DNA from: Sphingopyxis sp. MWB1
Lineage (GTDB): Bacteria > Pseudomonadota > Alphaproteobacteria > Sphingomonadales > Sphingomonadaceae
Length of the DNA stretch: 64,000 nucleotides
Direction: 5' to 3'
NCBI RefSeq assembly: GCF_000763945.1
Contig: NZ_JQFJ01000001.1
Location: 1-64,000, forward strand
Every line of letters begins with the position of its first letter. Position 1 is the stretch's first letter. A program made the position numbers and the translations under genes. This document shows positions 25,939 to 35,106 of the stretch, one piece after another. The notes below the pieces were generated by a model. The model had not been told where the DNA came from and did no database searches. It was given only the letters and a program-made list of their open reading frames with translations.

Positions 25939-28900
25939 TTAAAGGGTCAGGTCATTCAGGCGGCGCCATTCTTTTGTGGGTCGCAACGCGGGGTCAGCTT
26001 CTGCTATGACCTCCAAGGCCTTGCCCAATTCATAAGGCATTTGCGACCTGTCATCCGCAACCAACGCATTGAGCAGTTGAAGTGTCTCTGTCGGAAACTT
26101 CTGGGCGAAGTCAGTGGTGCCTTCTTCCGCCTCTCTGGATAGACGGTAGGTTAGCATGTCAAGATGGGCGACAGGCCTTAAGAGGCTGAGGACTGTTCGG
26201 ACGGCATCCGGGAAGTTATCGCCGGATTGTTCGACCAGGTGTGCGAAGCCTCGGGAAGCGCTATCGGTTCGGAACTTCACCTGACGCGGCCAAGCTTGCT
26301 CGATGAAGGGCTTTACGAACGTCTCCCATTGCCCATCCTTTGATACGATTCGACCCAATAACCAAAGCGCATCGCTCCGACCTTTGTCATCCAAAGAAGC
26401 CAGAACACCACGCACTTGCTGGAACGAGATTAGCTGGCCCTCATCGTTCGAAGGTTCGCTTAACCAGACCAGTTTCTGAACTAGGTGCTGCTTCTCGGAT
26501 TCATCCAGCTCCCACGCCGGTTCGCCTTTAAGCAAATCAAGCAGATAAGGGCAGAGCATTCTGAGCGTCTGCGTCGAGGGCCATTGGGGGCTAGTAGCAA
26601 AGCCATGCCAAGCGGCCTCAGAGAGTGGATGATCAAGCGCGAACATTGGTCGAAGAATCCGATTTGACCATTCCGGGAACCAATGATCGAGCCAAGGAAA
26701 ATGTCGCGCGACCACACAGGCGGCATGTCCGCTTCCGTCGCCATTGGCTCCGAAAAGAGCTTCAAAGCGTTCACCTACACCATCTGGCATCGGCCCCTTT
26801 TCGGACGCCTTGTCTGGCATAAGATCCCAAAGCGCTTCGGCTAGACCACCTATCGGACTATTGATTGCCTTGCTGACAGAAACCTCAGAGCGATCCTGGA
26901 CAACACCGCCGACAGTCGTATGTCCTATGCCGCTCTTAGTCACCTCGGGGGCCGCTGCGACATAAGCGGCAATTACCTTGTCGAAGATAGCTAGAGCACG
27001 GGAGCGATCCGCGTGCGCCAACGCTTCCAAATGCTTCTCAAACCATCTTGGGACATAATGCCTCAGCGTCTTGAGCGCATCTGCTGGGAGGTTGGAGACG
27101 GTATGGGCGACGAGCCAGCGCAACCTCAGGGAAGTCTCCTCCGGCCAGTTCGATAGCAGTGCTTCCCAGAAGCCGGTTGGAACATCGTCATTTCGCAGTG
27201 CGAAACGCAGTGCGGCTAGCGCGCGGAAAGGCTGCGCTGCGACAAGACCCTCAAACGGGCGGAAATCCCTTAGCTCTCCATGACGGTTCTCAGTCTTTCT
27301 TCGGGCCTCATCGAGAATCTTACCGATGGGGGCTGACTCGATGCCACGAGTATCTGTGACTCGCTCGACCATACCGCCACGTGAATCGAGTGAGCGGTCT
27401 GCATTGCCCGCCCAATCGTCGGACCATTTGGGATCAACGGTTTTCAGTTTTGCAAGCGCTTTTACCGTCGCAGGGGTCAACGGGCAGCCGTTCAATTCCA
27501 GCCATGCCAATCTTTCAGCGGAATACACAGCTCTGCGCCGCCGGAAGTCAGAAGCTTTCTCCTCCTCCCATCTTGCCGGGCCTTTGGCGATCCTTCGCTC
27601 AATTGCTCGACGTTGCCTGCTGGTGAAATCAGGCCAGCGCGCTCGCAGCGTGAAGAGAAGTTCCCTTTGGCATCGCGGTTCCCAGAAAATCCGGTCGTTC
27701 ACCTCTGACAGAAGCGTGGTCGCTCGGCCTGCGGACACTACTTCGGGGAACATAGCCGCGTAAATGGACAGCTTTCCAAAGAAGTAGGTATCATTGATGG
27801 ACCATTGCCTCACTTCGAGTGCCGCTGCCTCAGGGTCAAGCTCGACGAGGCGAACAAACAGGTCACGAAACCATAGAAAATACTGTGTCTTTCGCCCGTG
27901 GAAGGACTCCCCTCGTTCCCCCGTGGGGTGGAGGGTTGGCATAGACCCCCACAAAGTGCCTATCTCGTCGAGAAGGGATGATGTGGCCAGAAGGCAGCGC
28001 CGCACGACGGCAATGACAAAGACTAGTTGCTCGTCGGGAATGTCCAGTTTTTCATTGTGCCGATCCAGAACCCTGACCTTGGCATCAACCAGTCGCCTGA
28101 GAGGCAAGTCGTCCCAGCTTTTCTCAACGGGATAACTGCGCCCGTAGCTGTCCCTCCTGAACTCAACGCGAGGCTGAGAAACACGTTCAAAGAACCTCAA
28201 CGTCGCGCTTGACCAGCCTTCCTTTCCAACCATCGAGCGGAATTCGAACCAGCCATACTCGCGATCAAAATTGCCGCCATGATCGCAGCTTTCAAGATAG
28301 AGGCGCCAGAAGGTGATCGCCTCTTGCGGTATCTCGCCTTCGCCGCGATCTAGCCGTCTAACGACGAACCAGAGCATATTCGGGTTAAGTTGCTTCCAGC
28401 CCGCCGCCCACCAAACGGCGACGGGTTCATGCATCACATCACCGAACCATCGAGCGATATGGTGGAGGCGCTCCGGCAACGGGTTCACCCATTGTGAGTT
28501 CCACCCTCTCAATCCAATTCGTTCAGGGAAGCTTGCATCGCCATGCTGCCAGTTGAGCGGATTAAAGCCGGGAATGCTCCGCTGCCCGTTGGCTTCCTTT
28601 GGGGGGCGAGGCGGATCATCATCTAGTCCATAGAGGTCGAGCGGGTCGATTTCCTCCTTGTCGTCCCACGACCGCTTTCTCGGCTCGGCATATCGAACAT
28701 TGGGATCAAAGACACACATCCATTCCGCTGACGGTGCCGGTTTCGCATCAGCAAACAGCTTCGCCCCTTGCTTGCTGCTTACCAATTCCACGACTTGCCC
28801 CCGCTCATGCGGAGTGACCTCAATGGGTCGCTTTTGGGCGATGCCAATTACGTTGTTGGTCCATCCTTCCGGATTTCGCACGGCATCCGCCCACGCTGAC

Positions 28901-29709
28901 AGAGTATCCCACAATCCTGCATGATCGTCGCTTTTCCGATAACAGATCGGGGTTACGCCTCGATCCTGCCATTCCTCTTCCGCGTCACCCTCATCACCTT
29001 GGGTAAACGCATAGATCGGTGAATTATAGCTGACACCATCAGCAGCGTTCAGACCTTCCAGCAGATAGCGCATCGGCGGGTCTTCCGCTCGATAGCCCAG
29101 CAGAACGATTGTGTATCGCTCGCGCAAGGCCTTGACGAAGCGAGTCGCCCAACCTTCGGACAGATATGCCCGACCAAAGTCCGCACTGCTAATAACGTAG
29201 CCGGAAGCCATGCCTACTTCTGGCTTTCGGAGGCGACCATGCAGATAAACCACGCCATCTATGGATTGCTGCAATGACAGATCAGGTAGTGCCGGAGGGA
29301 CGACCCGTGAAATGCGCTTTTCGACCGCCTCAAAAAGAAGATCGAAGTTCGTGGTGACAAGTTGAGGGCGCCCGTCCACACCTCTGGAAAGATCAAGAAT
29401 TGTCTGATGGCATGAGAGGTCAGGCTTTCCAACGGCTTTCAGCGCCGAGTAAATTTCCCGATCAATCTCGGACTGGCCAAACTCTCGAACCAGCAGGTTA
29501 AAAACGCGATCCGAGCTGTCCTTGCGGTTTATCGCGACGAGTGCTTTTTCCGCGCCCAGCCGCTCCACGACCTTTTGTGTGAGTCCCGCGAAATCAGGAA
29601 GCCCAGCTCGGCGAGAAATCCCCGCGCCGCAAAAGAAGATGACATTGCCTTCATCTCGCTGGGTTAGCAGGTGGGAGGGGAGGCGAGGGCCGTTAGCTAA
29701 AAAGCGCAT
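25939..29709 (-). CDS. SIR2-domain protein, 1256 residues, probable anti-phage effector
   Basis: Residues about 15-270 form a SIR2 (NAD-binding) domain: VIFFCGAGISRRAGLPDFAG (GAGxS), LVTTNFDLLFEAV (TxNxD), VVYLHGRLRK (His in place of the sirtuin base) and VLLGYRAEDPPMRYLLEGLN. These residues are kept in defence-associated sirtuins that deplete NAD+. The remaining 950 or so residues look largely helical and Trp-rich; I see no Walker A, HerA, TIR, nuclease or membrane segment, so the sensor part is unassigned. DSR1/DSR2-like proteins are the closest concept. It is the only gene of the tRNA-Met element; start MRFLANGPRL directly follows a small palindrome. Abortive infection is inferred, not shown. 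Confidence 0.85.
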   Translation of the reverse strand: MRFLANGPRLPSHLLTQRDEGNVIFFCGAGISRRAGLPDFAGLTQKVVERLGAEKALVAINRKDSSDRVFNLLVREFGQSEIDREIYSALKAVGKPDLSCHQTILDLSRGVDGRPQLVTTNFDLLFEAVEKRISRVVPPALPDLSLQQSIDGVVYLHGRLRKPEVGMASGYVISSADFGRAYLSEGWATRFVKALRERYTIVLLGYRAEDPPMRYLLEGLNAADGVSYNSPIYAFTQGDEGDAEEEWQDRGVTPICYRKSDDHAGLWDTLSAWADAVRNPEGWTNNVIGIAQKRPIEVTPHERGQVVELVSSKQGAKLFADAKPAPSAEWMCVFDPNVRYAEPRKRSWDDKEEIDPLDLYGLDDDPPRPPKEANGQRSIPGFNPLNWQHGDASFPERIGLRGWNSQWVNPLPERLHHIARWFGDVMHEPVAVWWAAGWKQLNPNMLWFVVRRLDRGEGEIPQEAITFWRLYLESCDHGGNFDREYGWFEFRSMVGKEGWSSATLRFFERVSQPRVEFRRDSYGRSYPVEKSWDDLPLRRLVDAKVRVLDRHNEKLDIPDEQLVFVIAVVRRCLLATSSLLDEIGTLWGSMPTLHPTGERGESFHGRKTQYFLWFRDLFVRLVELDPEAAALEVRQWSINDTYFFGKLSIYAAMFPEVVSAGRATTLLSEVNDRIFWEPRCQRELLFTLRARWPDFTSRQRRAIERRIAKGPARWEEEKASDFRRRRAVYSAERLAWLELNGCPLTPATVKALAKLKTVDPKWSDDWAGNADRSLDSRGGMVERVTDTRGIESAPIGKILDEARRKTENRHGELRDFRPFEGLVAAQPFRALAALRFALRNDDVPTGFWEALLSNWPEETSLRLRWLVAHTVSNLPADALKTLRHYVPRWFEKHLEALAHADRSRALAIFDKVIAAYVAAAPEVTKSGIGHTTVGGVVQDRSEVSVSKAINSPIGGLAEALWDLMPDKASEKGPMPDGVGERFEALFGANGDGSGHAACVVARHFPWLDHWFPEWSNRILRPMFALDHPLSEAAWHGFATSPQWPSTQTLRMLCPYLLDLLKGEPAWELDESEKQHLVQKLVWLSEPSNDEGQLISFQQVRGVLASLDDKGRSDALWLLGRIVSKDGQWETFVKPFIEQAWPRQVKFRTDSASRGFAHLVEQSGDNFPDAVRTVLSLLRPVAHLDMLTYRLSREAEEGTTDFAQKFPTETLQLLNALVADDRSQMPYELGKALEVIAEADPALRPTKEWRRLNDLTL

Positions 29710-29716
29710 GGACTAT

Positions 29717-29730
29717 CGTTAGCACTAACG
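29717..29730. promoter_or_regulatory. Palindrome upstream of SIR2 gene
   Basis: CGTTAG-CA-CTAACG, arms perfect, 7 bases before the start codon of the SIR2 gene. It could be an operator or a small hairpin in the leader that limits translation. The element itself encodes no regulator. The rest of 29731-29966 has no gene. Confidence 0.4.
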
Positions 29731-29871
29731 CAGAAAGTTTGGTTAAAAAATGGCGTTCGTTGGCCACCGCCCTTTCTTGCCAAGCAACTTCCAACGGTGG
29801 CGCATCGTCCTAATTTTCATAGCACTGGCTGGTCGAAAAATTGGCGGAGAGAGCCGTTAGAAAAGTGGATT

Positions 29872-29932
29872 CCGTTTACAGACGAAATGGTGAGTTATTG
29901 ATTTTATTGAGCTTTTTTCCAGTTTCGTTTAC
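29872..29932. promoter_or_regulatory. Putative integrase arm-type sites, right end
   Basis: CCGTTTACAG at 29872-29881 is identical to the left-end copy, and a weaker CGTTTAC is at 29926-29932. Both lie within 100 bases of the right core repeat, in the same orientation as the left sites. Role inferred from position and repetition. Confidence 0.4.
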
Positions 29933-29966
29933 GCCTAAGTAATTGAAAACAAGCGTTCGTGATCTA

Positions 29967-30012
29967 AATCATAATCCGCGTGTCGGGGGTTCGAGTCCCT
30001 CCTCCGCTACCA
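29967..30012 (+). repeat. Right attachment repeat (tRNA-Met fragment)
   Basis: Exact duplicate of the 3' 46 bases of tRNA-Met, without acceptor 5' arm or D arm, so not a functional tRNA. It marks the right end of the element, 91 bases from the MFS gene stop. Confidence 0.92.
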
Positions 30013-30103
30013 TTTTCCCTGTCGGTTGGTTTCTTGCACGACGGCTGGGCGCAGGTCGGGCTTCCAAAGGGGCCATGTACAGGTCAGGCCCTGTGATGAT
30101 TTT

Positions 30104-31384
30104 TCACCGGAGACCGACGCGCTGTTCGCGTTCGATCTGTTCCAGCGATTTGCCCGCATTATCGGGGGCCCATAGCCATCCGACCAGCGCGCTGAGCGCC
30201 AGAAAGCCGGTGAGTATCCAGGCGAGGACAGCGAAATCCGCCGACGCCAGAAAGGGCACGAACAGGCTGAACAGGCCAAGGCCGATACGCACGATCGCAA
30301 AGCACAGCCCCTGCGCGGTGCTGCGAAGCGCCGTCGGAAACATTTCCGCGCTCCACAGCTGAAAGAAGCTTTGCGCGCCAAAGCCTTGGAAAAAGCCGAG
30401 AATCACCACATGGGCTAGGACGACGGGCACGTTCAGCGGCAGGAGGGCGAGCAGGCTCATCCCGACGACCTGCGCGATGGCGGAGATCAGGAACATCGCG
30501 CGATGGCTGACCCGGTCGACCAGCTTCATGAAAACCAGATAATTGGCGAGCATGCCCAGCGCGAAATTGAGGCATTGCAGCGCAATGCTCTGCGCGCGGG
30601 TTGCCACCCCCAGCGTCTCCATCAGATAGGGGAAGAACAGCCCGTTCGTTCCGGCCCACAAATTCCAGAAGCCATAGATTCCGACAAGTGCGAGGATGGA
30701 GACGAGATAGGGACGGCGGAAAAGCGACGATATCGGCGGCGCGACGAAATCGGCGGACTGCGTTTCGGTCCAGGGCCGCGATTCGTGCATCTTTCGCCGC
30801 AAGAAAGTCAGTCCAAGCGCGACAATTACCAGATGTGCGAAGACCAGCCGCGCGCCCAGTTCGCCGAGCCCCGCCAGCGCCAGCGACATCAGCAGCACGA
30901 CAACCGGGCCGAGATTCCAGAGAATTTGCGCGACGCCTGAATGCTTGCCGCGGGTGTCGGCGGGCGCTTCTTCGGCGATGAGCGACCAGCTTGCCGGAAT
31001 ATCCGCCCCCACCGCCAGGCCGACGATCACAAAGCCGAGCACGATCATCCAGGGCGCGACGGCGAACACAAGGATGGTCATGCCCGCGGCATAAAGAAGC
31101 ATGTCATATTGATAGATGCGTTTGCGGCCAAACCTGTCGCAAAGCCACCCGCCGACCAAGGCGCCGATACCTGCGCCAATGGCATTGGGGCCAAAGGCGG
31201 CGATCAGACCTAGCAGGCTGTCCGACAGGCCGTAAAGCGACGTCCAGAGGGCGAGCGCGGCTGCCCCCGACACGATCGATCCTGAATCGATATAATTGGC
31301 GAGCCCGGCAAGGATCGTCGCATTCCAGTCGTCCCGGCCGGTCCGCGCCTTTGCGGCATCATCGTGGAGGCTCAAGCGCGACAT
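30104..31384 (-). CDS. MFS sugar transporter, probably L-rhamnose or related
   Basis: 426 residues, about 12 membrane helices, with the sugar-porter-like signature GGWLCDRFGRKRIYQYD between helices 2 and 3 and SWSLIAEEAPADTRGKHSG in the middle. It starts 2 bases after the stop of the L-rhamnose dehydrogenase gene, so it is in one operon with it. Import of rhamnose across the inner membrane is inferred from that; the substrate cannot be read from the sequence. Confidence 0.82.
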   Translation of the reverse strand: MSRLSLHDDAAKARTGRDDWNATILAGLANYIDSGSIVSGAAALALWTSLYGLSDSLLGLIAAFGPNAIGAGIGALVGGWLCDRFGRKRIYQYDMLLYAAGMTILVFAVAPWMIVLGFVIVGLAVGADIPASWSLIAEEAPADTRGKHSGVAQILWNLGPVVVLLMSLALAGLGELGARLVFAHLVIVALGLTFLRRKMHESRPWTETQSADFVAPPISSLFRRPYLVSILALVGIYGFWNLWAGTNGLFFPYLMETLGVATRAQSIALQCLNFALGMLANYLVFMKLVDRVSHRAMFLISAIAQVVGMSLLALLPLNVPVVLAHVVILGFFQGFGAQSFFQLWSAEMFPTALRSTAQGLCFAIVRIGLGLFSLFVPFLASADFAVLAWILTGFLALSALVGWLWAPDNAGKSLEQIEREQRVGLR

Positions 31385-31386
31385 CC

Positions 31387-32154
31387 TTATTGCAGGTTGA
31401 CGAAGGCGCCGCCGTCGACGAGCAGCGCTGCGCCGGTGACATAATTGGCCATGTCGGACGCCAGAAAGACGATGGGGCCGACCATATCCTCGGGATCGCC
31501 CAGCCGTCCGAGCGGGATGCGGGCCGTCATGCGGTCCCTTTTGTCCTGATCGGCGAGATCATCCTTGTTGATGTCGGTCAGGATCGTGCCGGGAAGGAGC
31601 GAGTTGCAGCGGATGCCATGCTTGCCCAGCGCGATGGCGGCGGACTGCATCAGCGAATGCACCCCCGCCTTCGTCGGCGTATAATGCGTCTGGAACTCGC
31701 CGCCGACCAACGCGGAAATCGACGACACCGCGATGATCGCTCCGCCATGGCCTTGCTCGACCATCTGCCGCGCGGCGGCCTGCACCATATAATAGGCGCC
31801 GTGCAAATTGACCCGCATCGTGCGATCGACCGTTTCGACGGGCATGTCGAGAAATGCGTGAAAGGGGCAAATGCCCGCATTGTTGACGAAGATGTCGACC
31901 TTGCCCAATTCCGCCGTGCTGCGTGCGATAAAGTCCTGGGCGGTGGCGGGGTCGGAAACGTCGCCCTTTACCGCGATGGCGCGGCGTCCCAGCGACTCTA
32001 TTTCGGCGATAACCGCCTCGGCGCCGGCATCATCGCGTGAATAGTTGATGCCGACATCGGCACCATGTCGCGCCGCGCCAATCGCCGCGGCGCGGCCAAT
32101 TCCGGCCGATGCACCGGTCACCAGCAATGTCTTGCCTTCCAGAAGATTCGTCAT
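31387..32154 (-). CDS. SDR family L-rhamnose dehydrogenase (LRA1-type)
   Basis: 255 residues. Classical short-chain dehydrogenase: [20 protein letters not shown] (cofactor binding), [11 protein letters not shown], catalytic Ser in [16 protein letters not shown] and a C-terminal [15 protein letters not shown]. In the non-phosphorylative pathway this enzyme oxidises L-rhamnose to rhamnono-1,4-lactone. Assignment rests on context: all the other pathway enzymes are encoded divergently next door and RhaM in the same locus. Start at ATG 32154 ([11 protein letters not shown]), ignoring a longer frame. Confidence 0.8.
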   Translation of the reverse strand: MTNLLEGKTLLVTGASAGIGRAAAIGAARHGADVGINYSRDDAGAEAVIAEIESLGRRAIAVKGDVSDPATAQDFIARSTAELGKVDIFVNNAGICPFHAFLDMPVETVDRTMRVNLHGAYYMVQAAARQMVEQGHGGAIIAVSSISALVGGEFQTHYTPTKAGVHSLMQSAAIALGKHGIRCNSLLPGTILTDINKDDLADQDKRDRMTARIPLGRLGDPEDMVGPIVFLASDMANYVTGAALLVDGGAFVNLQ

Positions 32155-32229
32155 CCCACATTCTCCCGACGCGGGGCCGCCAAGCGCCTGCCGCTCAATT
32201 GTCAACGCGCGTCTATTGACGCCTCGAGT

Positions 32230-32262
32230 ACCATTTTATAATACTGCGTACCACATAATGGC
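32230..32262. promoter_or_regulatory. Operator pair in the divergent rhamnose promoter
   Basis: ACCACATAATGGC (32250-32262; reverse strand GCCATTATGTGGT) fits YYCA-N5-TGRR, and ACCATTTTATAAT (32230-32242) is a degenerate half copy. They lie between the divergent dehydrogenase and dehydratase operons. Regulator probably the IclR protein at 37.3 kb (inference). Confidence 0.5.
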
Positions 32263-32284
32263 AATCATGAAAGGGAGGAGCGGG

Positions 32285-33472
32285 ATGGCGCTGCCACGCA
32301 TCAAGTACGTACGCGCGTTTACCGTGCGCGGGGGCGGTGCCGATTATCACGATCAGGGGGAGGGGCACTGGATCGACGATCACATCGCCACCCCGATGTC
32401 GCGCTACCCCGAATATCGTCAGTCTCGCCAAAGTTTCGGGATCAATGTGCTCGGCACGCTCGTCGTCGAGCTGGAGGCGGAGGACGGTACTATCGGCTTT
32501 GCGGTGACGACCGGCGGGGAGCCGGCCTGCTACATTGTCGAAAAACATCTCGCCCGTTTTCTCGTCGGGCGCAGCCCGGCGGAATATGAGAAGATCTGGG
32601 ACCAGATGTATTTTTCGACCCAATATTATGGTCGCAAGGGTTTGGTCGTGAACGCCCTGTCGGGCGTCGATCTTGCGATATGGGATCTGCTCGGAAAGCT
32701 TCGCGGCGAGCCCGTCTATCATATGCTGGGCGGGGCGGTGCGCGAGGAATTGCAATTTTACGCGACCGGCGCACGCCCGGACATTGCCAAGGAACTGGGG
32801 TTTATCGGCGGGAAGCTGCCGCTGCATCACGGGCCAGCCGAAGGGCTTGAGGGGCTGGAGAAAAATATCGCGCTGCTGGCCGATATGCGGGCGAAATGCG
32901 GCGATGATTTCTGGCTGATGTATGATTGCTGGATGGCGCTGGATATCGATTATGCCACGCGCCTCGCCCATCGCGCGTGGGATGAATGCGGGCTCAAGTG
33001 GATTGAGGAAGCGCTCTCGCCCGACGATTATTGGGGTTATGCGCAGCTCCGCAAAAATGCGCCAAAGGGGCTGCTGGTCACCACCGGGGAACATGAAGCG
33101 ACGCGGTGGGGCTTCCGCATGCTGATGGACATGGAATGCTGCGACATTATCCAGCCCGATGTCGGCTGGTGCGGCGGGGTGACCGAGCTGATCAAGATAG
33201 CCAATTATGCGGATAGCCGCGGCGTCATGATGGTGCCGCATGGCTCGTCCGTCTATAGCTATCACTTCGTCATCACCCGGCATAACTCGCCTTTCGCCGA
33301 GTTTCTGATGATGCATCCCGGCCCCACCGAAGTGGTGCCGATGTTCTCGCCGCAACTGCTGGGCGAACCGGTCCCCGTGAACGGACGCATCCGGGCAAGC
33401 GAGCTCGACAAGCCCGGTTTCGGGGTCGAGCTCAATCGCGACATTCCCCTTCATCGACCCTATTCGAACTGA
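32285..33472 (+). CDS. rhmD: L-rhamnonate dehydratase (enolase superfamily)
   Basis: Converts L-rhamnonate to 2-keto-3-deoxy-L-rhamnonate. 395 residues, mandelate-racemase/enolase fold: metal ligands around [22 protein letters not shown] and [15 protein letters not shown], then the segment [20 protein letters not shown]. The C-terminal [20 protein letters not shown] and [13 protein letters not shown] blocks are characteristic of RhmD and place the catalytic His. GGAGGAG (32274-32280) precedes ATG 32285; earlier in-frame ATGs overlap the operator. First gene of a five-gene catabolic operon. Confidence 0.93.
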   Translation: MALPRIKYVRAFTVRGGGADYHDQGEGHWIDDHIATPMSRYPEYRQSRQSFGINVLGTLVVELEAEDGTIGFAVTTGGEPACYIVEKHLARFLVGRSPAEYEKIWDQMYFSTQYYGRKGLVVNALSGVDLAIWDLLGKLRGEPVYHMLGGAVREELQFYATGARPDIAKELGFIGGKLPLHHGPAEGLEGLEKNIALLADMRAKCGDDFWLMYDCWMALDIDYATRLAHRAWDECGLKWIEEALSPDDYWGYAQLRKNAPKGLLVTTGEHEATRWGFRMLMDMECCDIIQPDVGWCGGVTELIKIANYADSRGVMMVPHGSSVYSYHFVITRHNSPFAEFLMMHPGPTEVVPMFSPQLLGEPVPVNGRIRASELDKPGFGVELNRDIPLHRPYSN

Positions 33473-33482
33473 GGATTATCCC

Positions 33483-34331
33483 ATGAAATATTGCCGCTAT
33501 GGTGCCGCTGGCGCCGAAAAACCCGGTCTGATCGACGCCGATGGCAACATCCGCGACCTGTCGGGCCGGATCGACGATATAACGGTGGACGCCATCGTAT
33601 CGCTTGGCCCGGTCGATCCCGCCGCGCTGCCGCTGGTCGAGGGGGAGCCGCGCCTGGGTGTGCCCTTTTCCGGCGCGACCAAGATCGTCGCCATCGGTCT
33701 CAACTATCGCGACCATGCGATCGAATCCAATCTGCCCATCCCGACCGAGCCCGTCATGTTCATGAAGGCCCTGTCGAGCCTGAGCGGGCCGAATGACGAT
33801 ATTGTGCTGCCCAAAGGCTCGACCCACGGAGACTGGGAAGTCGAGCTGGGCGTCGTGATCGGCAAGACGTGCCGCTATGTCTCGCGCGAGGAGGCGCTGG
33901 ACCATGTGGCCGGCTACGTCCTTGTCAATGATGTGTCGGAGCGTTTCAACCAGAAAGAGCGGGGTTCACAATGGTCGAAGGGGAAGGGGCATGACACTTT
34001 CTGCCCGACCGGTCCCTGGCTGGTGACCCCCGACGACATTGGCGATCCCCAGAGTTTGGACATGACGCTCGACCTCAATGGCGAGCGGATGCAGACCGGC
34101 AATACAAAAACGATGATCTTCGATATCGCCGAACTCATCTCCTATGTCAGCGAATTTGTAACCCTGCATCCCGGCGACCTGATGATCACCGGCACCCCGC
34201 CCGGTGTCGGGGAGGGCAAAAAGCCGGAGAAGATTTTCCTGAAACCGGGGGACAGGCTGTCGCTTTCGATCGATGGGCTGGGCCAGCAGAACCAGTCGGT
34301 CGTCGCCTGGTCGCGTGAGGCCTTCCGGTGA
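33483..34331 (+). CDS. FAH-family 2,4-diketo-3-deoxy-L-rhamnonate hydrolase (LRA6-type)
   Basis: 282 residues. Fumarylacetoacetate-hydrolase domain with IGLNYRDHAIESNLPIPTEP, metal ligands in HGDWEVELGVVIGK and NDVSERFNQKERGSQWSKGK, and GDLMITGTPPGVGEGKKPEK. In the diketo-hydrolase route it cleaves 2,4-diketo-3-deoxy-L-rhamnonate to pyruvate and L-lactate. Family members are often mislabelled ureidoglycolate lyase. The adjacent L-lactate dehydrogenase fits this product. Ends in a GTGA overlap with the next gene. Confidence 0.85.
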   Translation: MKYCRYGAAGAEKPGLIDADGNIRDLSGRIDDITVDAIVSLGPVDPAALPLVEGEPRLGVPFSGATKIVAIGLNYRDHAIESNLPIPTEPVMFMKALSSLSGPNDDIVLPKGSTHGDWEVELGVVIGKTCRYVSREEALDHVAGYVLVNDVSERFNQKERGSQWSKGKGHDTFCPTGPWLVTPDDIGDPQSLDMTLDLNGERMQTGNTKTMIFDIAELISYVSEFVTLHPGDLMITGTPPGVGEGKKPEKIFLKPGDRLSLSIDGLGQQNQSVVAWSREAFR

Positions 34332-35080
34332 AAGCCTATGCCGATCGCTTCGCGGGGCGCACCGCGGTCATCACGGGCGGCGCGTCCGGCCTTGGAAAGG
34401 CGAGCGCCGCGCGCATCGTCGCCGAGGGCGGGCGCGTGTTGCTATGGGACCGCGATGCGGCCGCGCTTTCCGCCGCGCAGGAGGAGACGGGGGCTGCGGG
34501 CATATGTGCGCTCGACGTGTCCGATTTTTCGGCTGTCAGCGATGCCGCCGCCCGCAGTGCGGAGTTGCTCGGCGGCCAGATTGATGTGCTCATCTGTTCC
34601 GCCGGGATCACCGGCGCGACCGCACCCGTTCACGAATATCCGGTGGAAAGCTGGCGCGCGGTTTTTGACGTGAACGTCAACGGGCTATTCTATTGCAACC
34701 GCGCCATCCTGCCGCTGATGCTGGAAAAGGGCTATGGCCGCATCGTCAATGTCGCATCGGTCGCGGGGAAGGAAGGCAATCCCAATGCGAGCGCCTATTC
34801 GGCGTCCAAAGCCGCGGTGATCGGCCTCACCAAATCGCTCGGCAAGGAACTCGCGGGCAAGGGCGTGATCGCCAACGCCCTCACGCCCGCGACCTTTGAA
34901 AGCCCCATCCTGCAGCAGCTCCCGCAAAGTCAGGTGGATTATATGCGGTCCAAAATCCCGATGGGCCGGCTGGGCCATGTCGCCGAGAGCGCCGCGATGG
35001 TGTGCTTCATGGCGTCGGAAGAGTGCAGCTTCACGACGGCAGCGACTTTCGACACCTCGGGCGGCCGGACCACTTTCTGA
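34328..35080 (+). CDS. SDR family 2-keto-3-deoxy-L-rhamnonate 4-dehydrogenase (LRA5-type)
   Basis: 250 residues from a GTG start overlapping the upstream stop. SDR motifs: VITGGASGLGKASAARIVAE, CSAGITGATAPVHEY, NVASVAGKEGNPNASAYSAS with the YSASK catalytic pair, and a C-terminal FTTAATFDTSGGRTTF. Expected to oxidise the C4 hydroxyl of 2-keto-3-deoxy-L-rhamnonate to the diketo acid cleaved by the preceding FAH enzyme. Substrate assigned from the operon, not from sequence alone. Confidence 0.82.
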   Translation: MKAYADRFAGRTAVITGGASGLGKASAARIVAEGGRVLLWDRDAAALSAAQEETGAAGICALDVSDFSAVSDAAARSAELLGGQIDVLICSAGITGATAPVHEYPVESWRAVFDVNVNGLFYCNRAILPLMLEKGYGRIVNVASVAGKEGNPNASAYSASKAAVIGLTKSLGKELAGKGVIANALTPATFESPILQQLPQSQVDYMRSKIPMGRLGHVAESAAMVCFMASEECSFTTAATFDTSGGRTTF

Positions 35081-35106
35081 CGACGGGCAGCGGGAGGAGG
35101 GTCGCC

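Larger units (their letters stand above)
25684..30012. mobile_element. Integrase-less tRNA-Met element carrying one SIR2 defence-like gene
   Basis: A 4.28-kb unit bounded by exact 46-bp copies of the tRNA-Met 3' half, the arrangement left by tyrosine-integrase insertion into a tRNA gene. The intact tRNA is on the left. One gene fills nearly 90% of it and there is no integrase, excisionase, replication gene or transposase. Matching CCGTTTACAG motifs lie just inside both ends. It looks less G+C-rich than the flanks. It separates the housekeeping block from the rhamnose/RG-I locus. Confidence 0.85.

Noticed and set aside
29967..30012. A second tRNA-Met gene
   Set aside because: Only the 3' 46 bases are present; acceptor 5' strand and D arm are missing, so it is an attachment-site copy.
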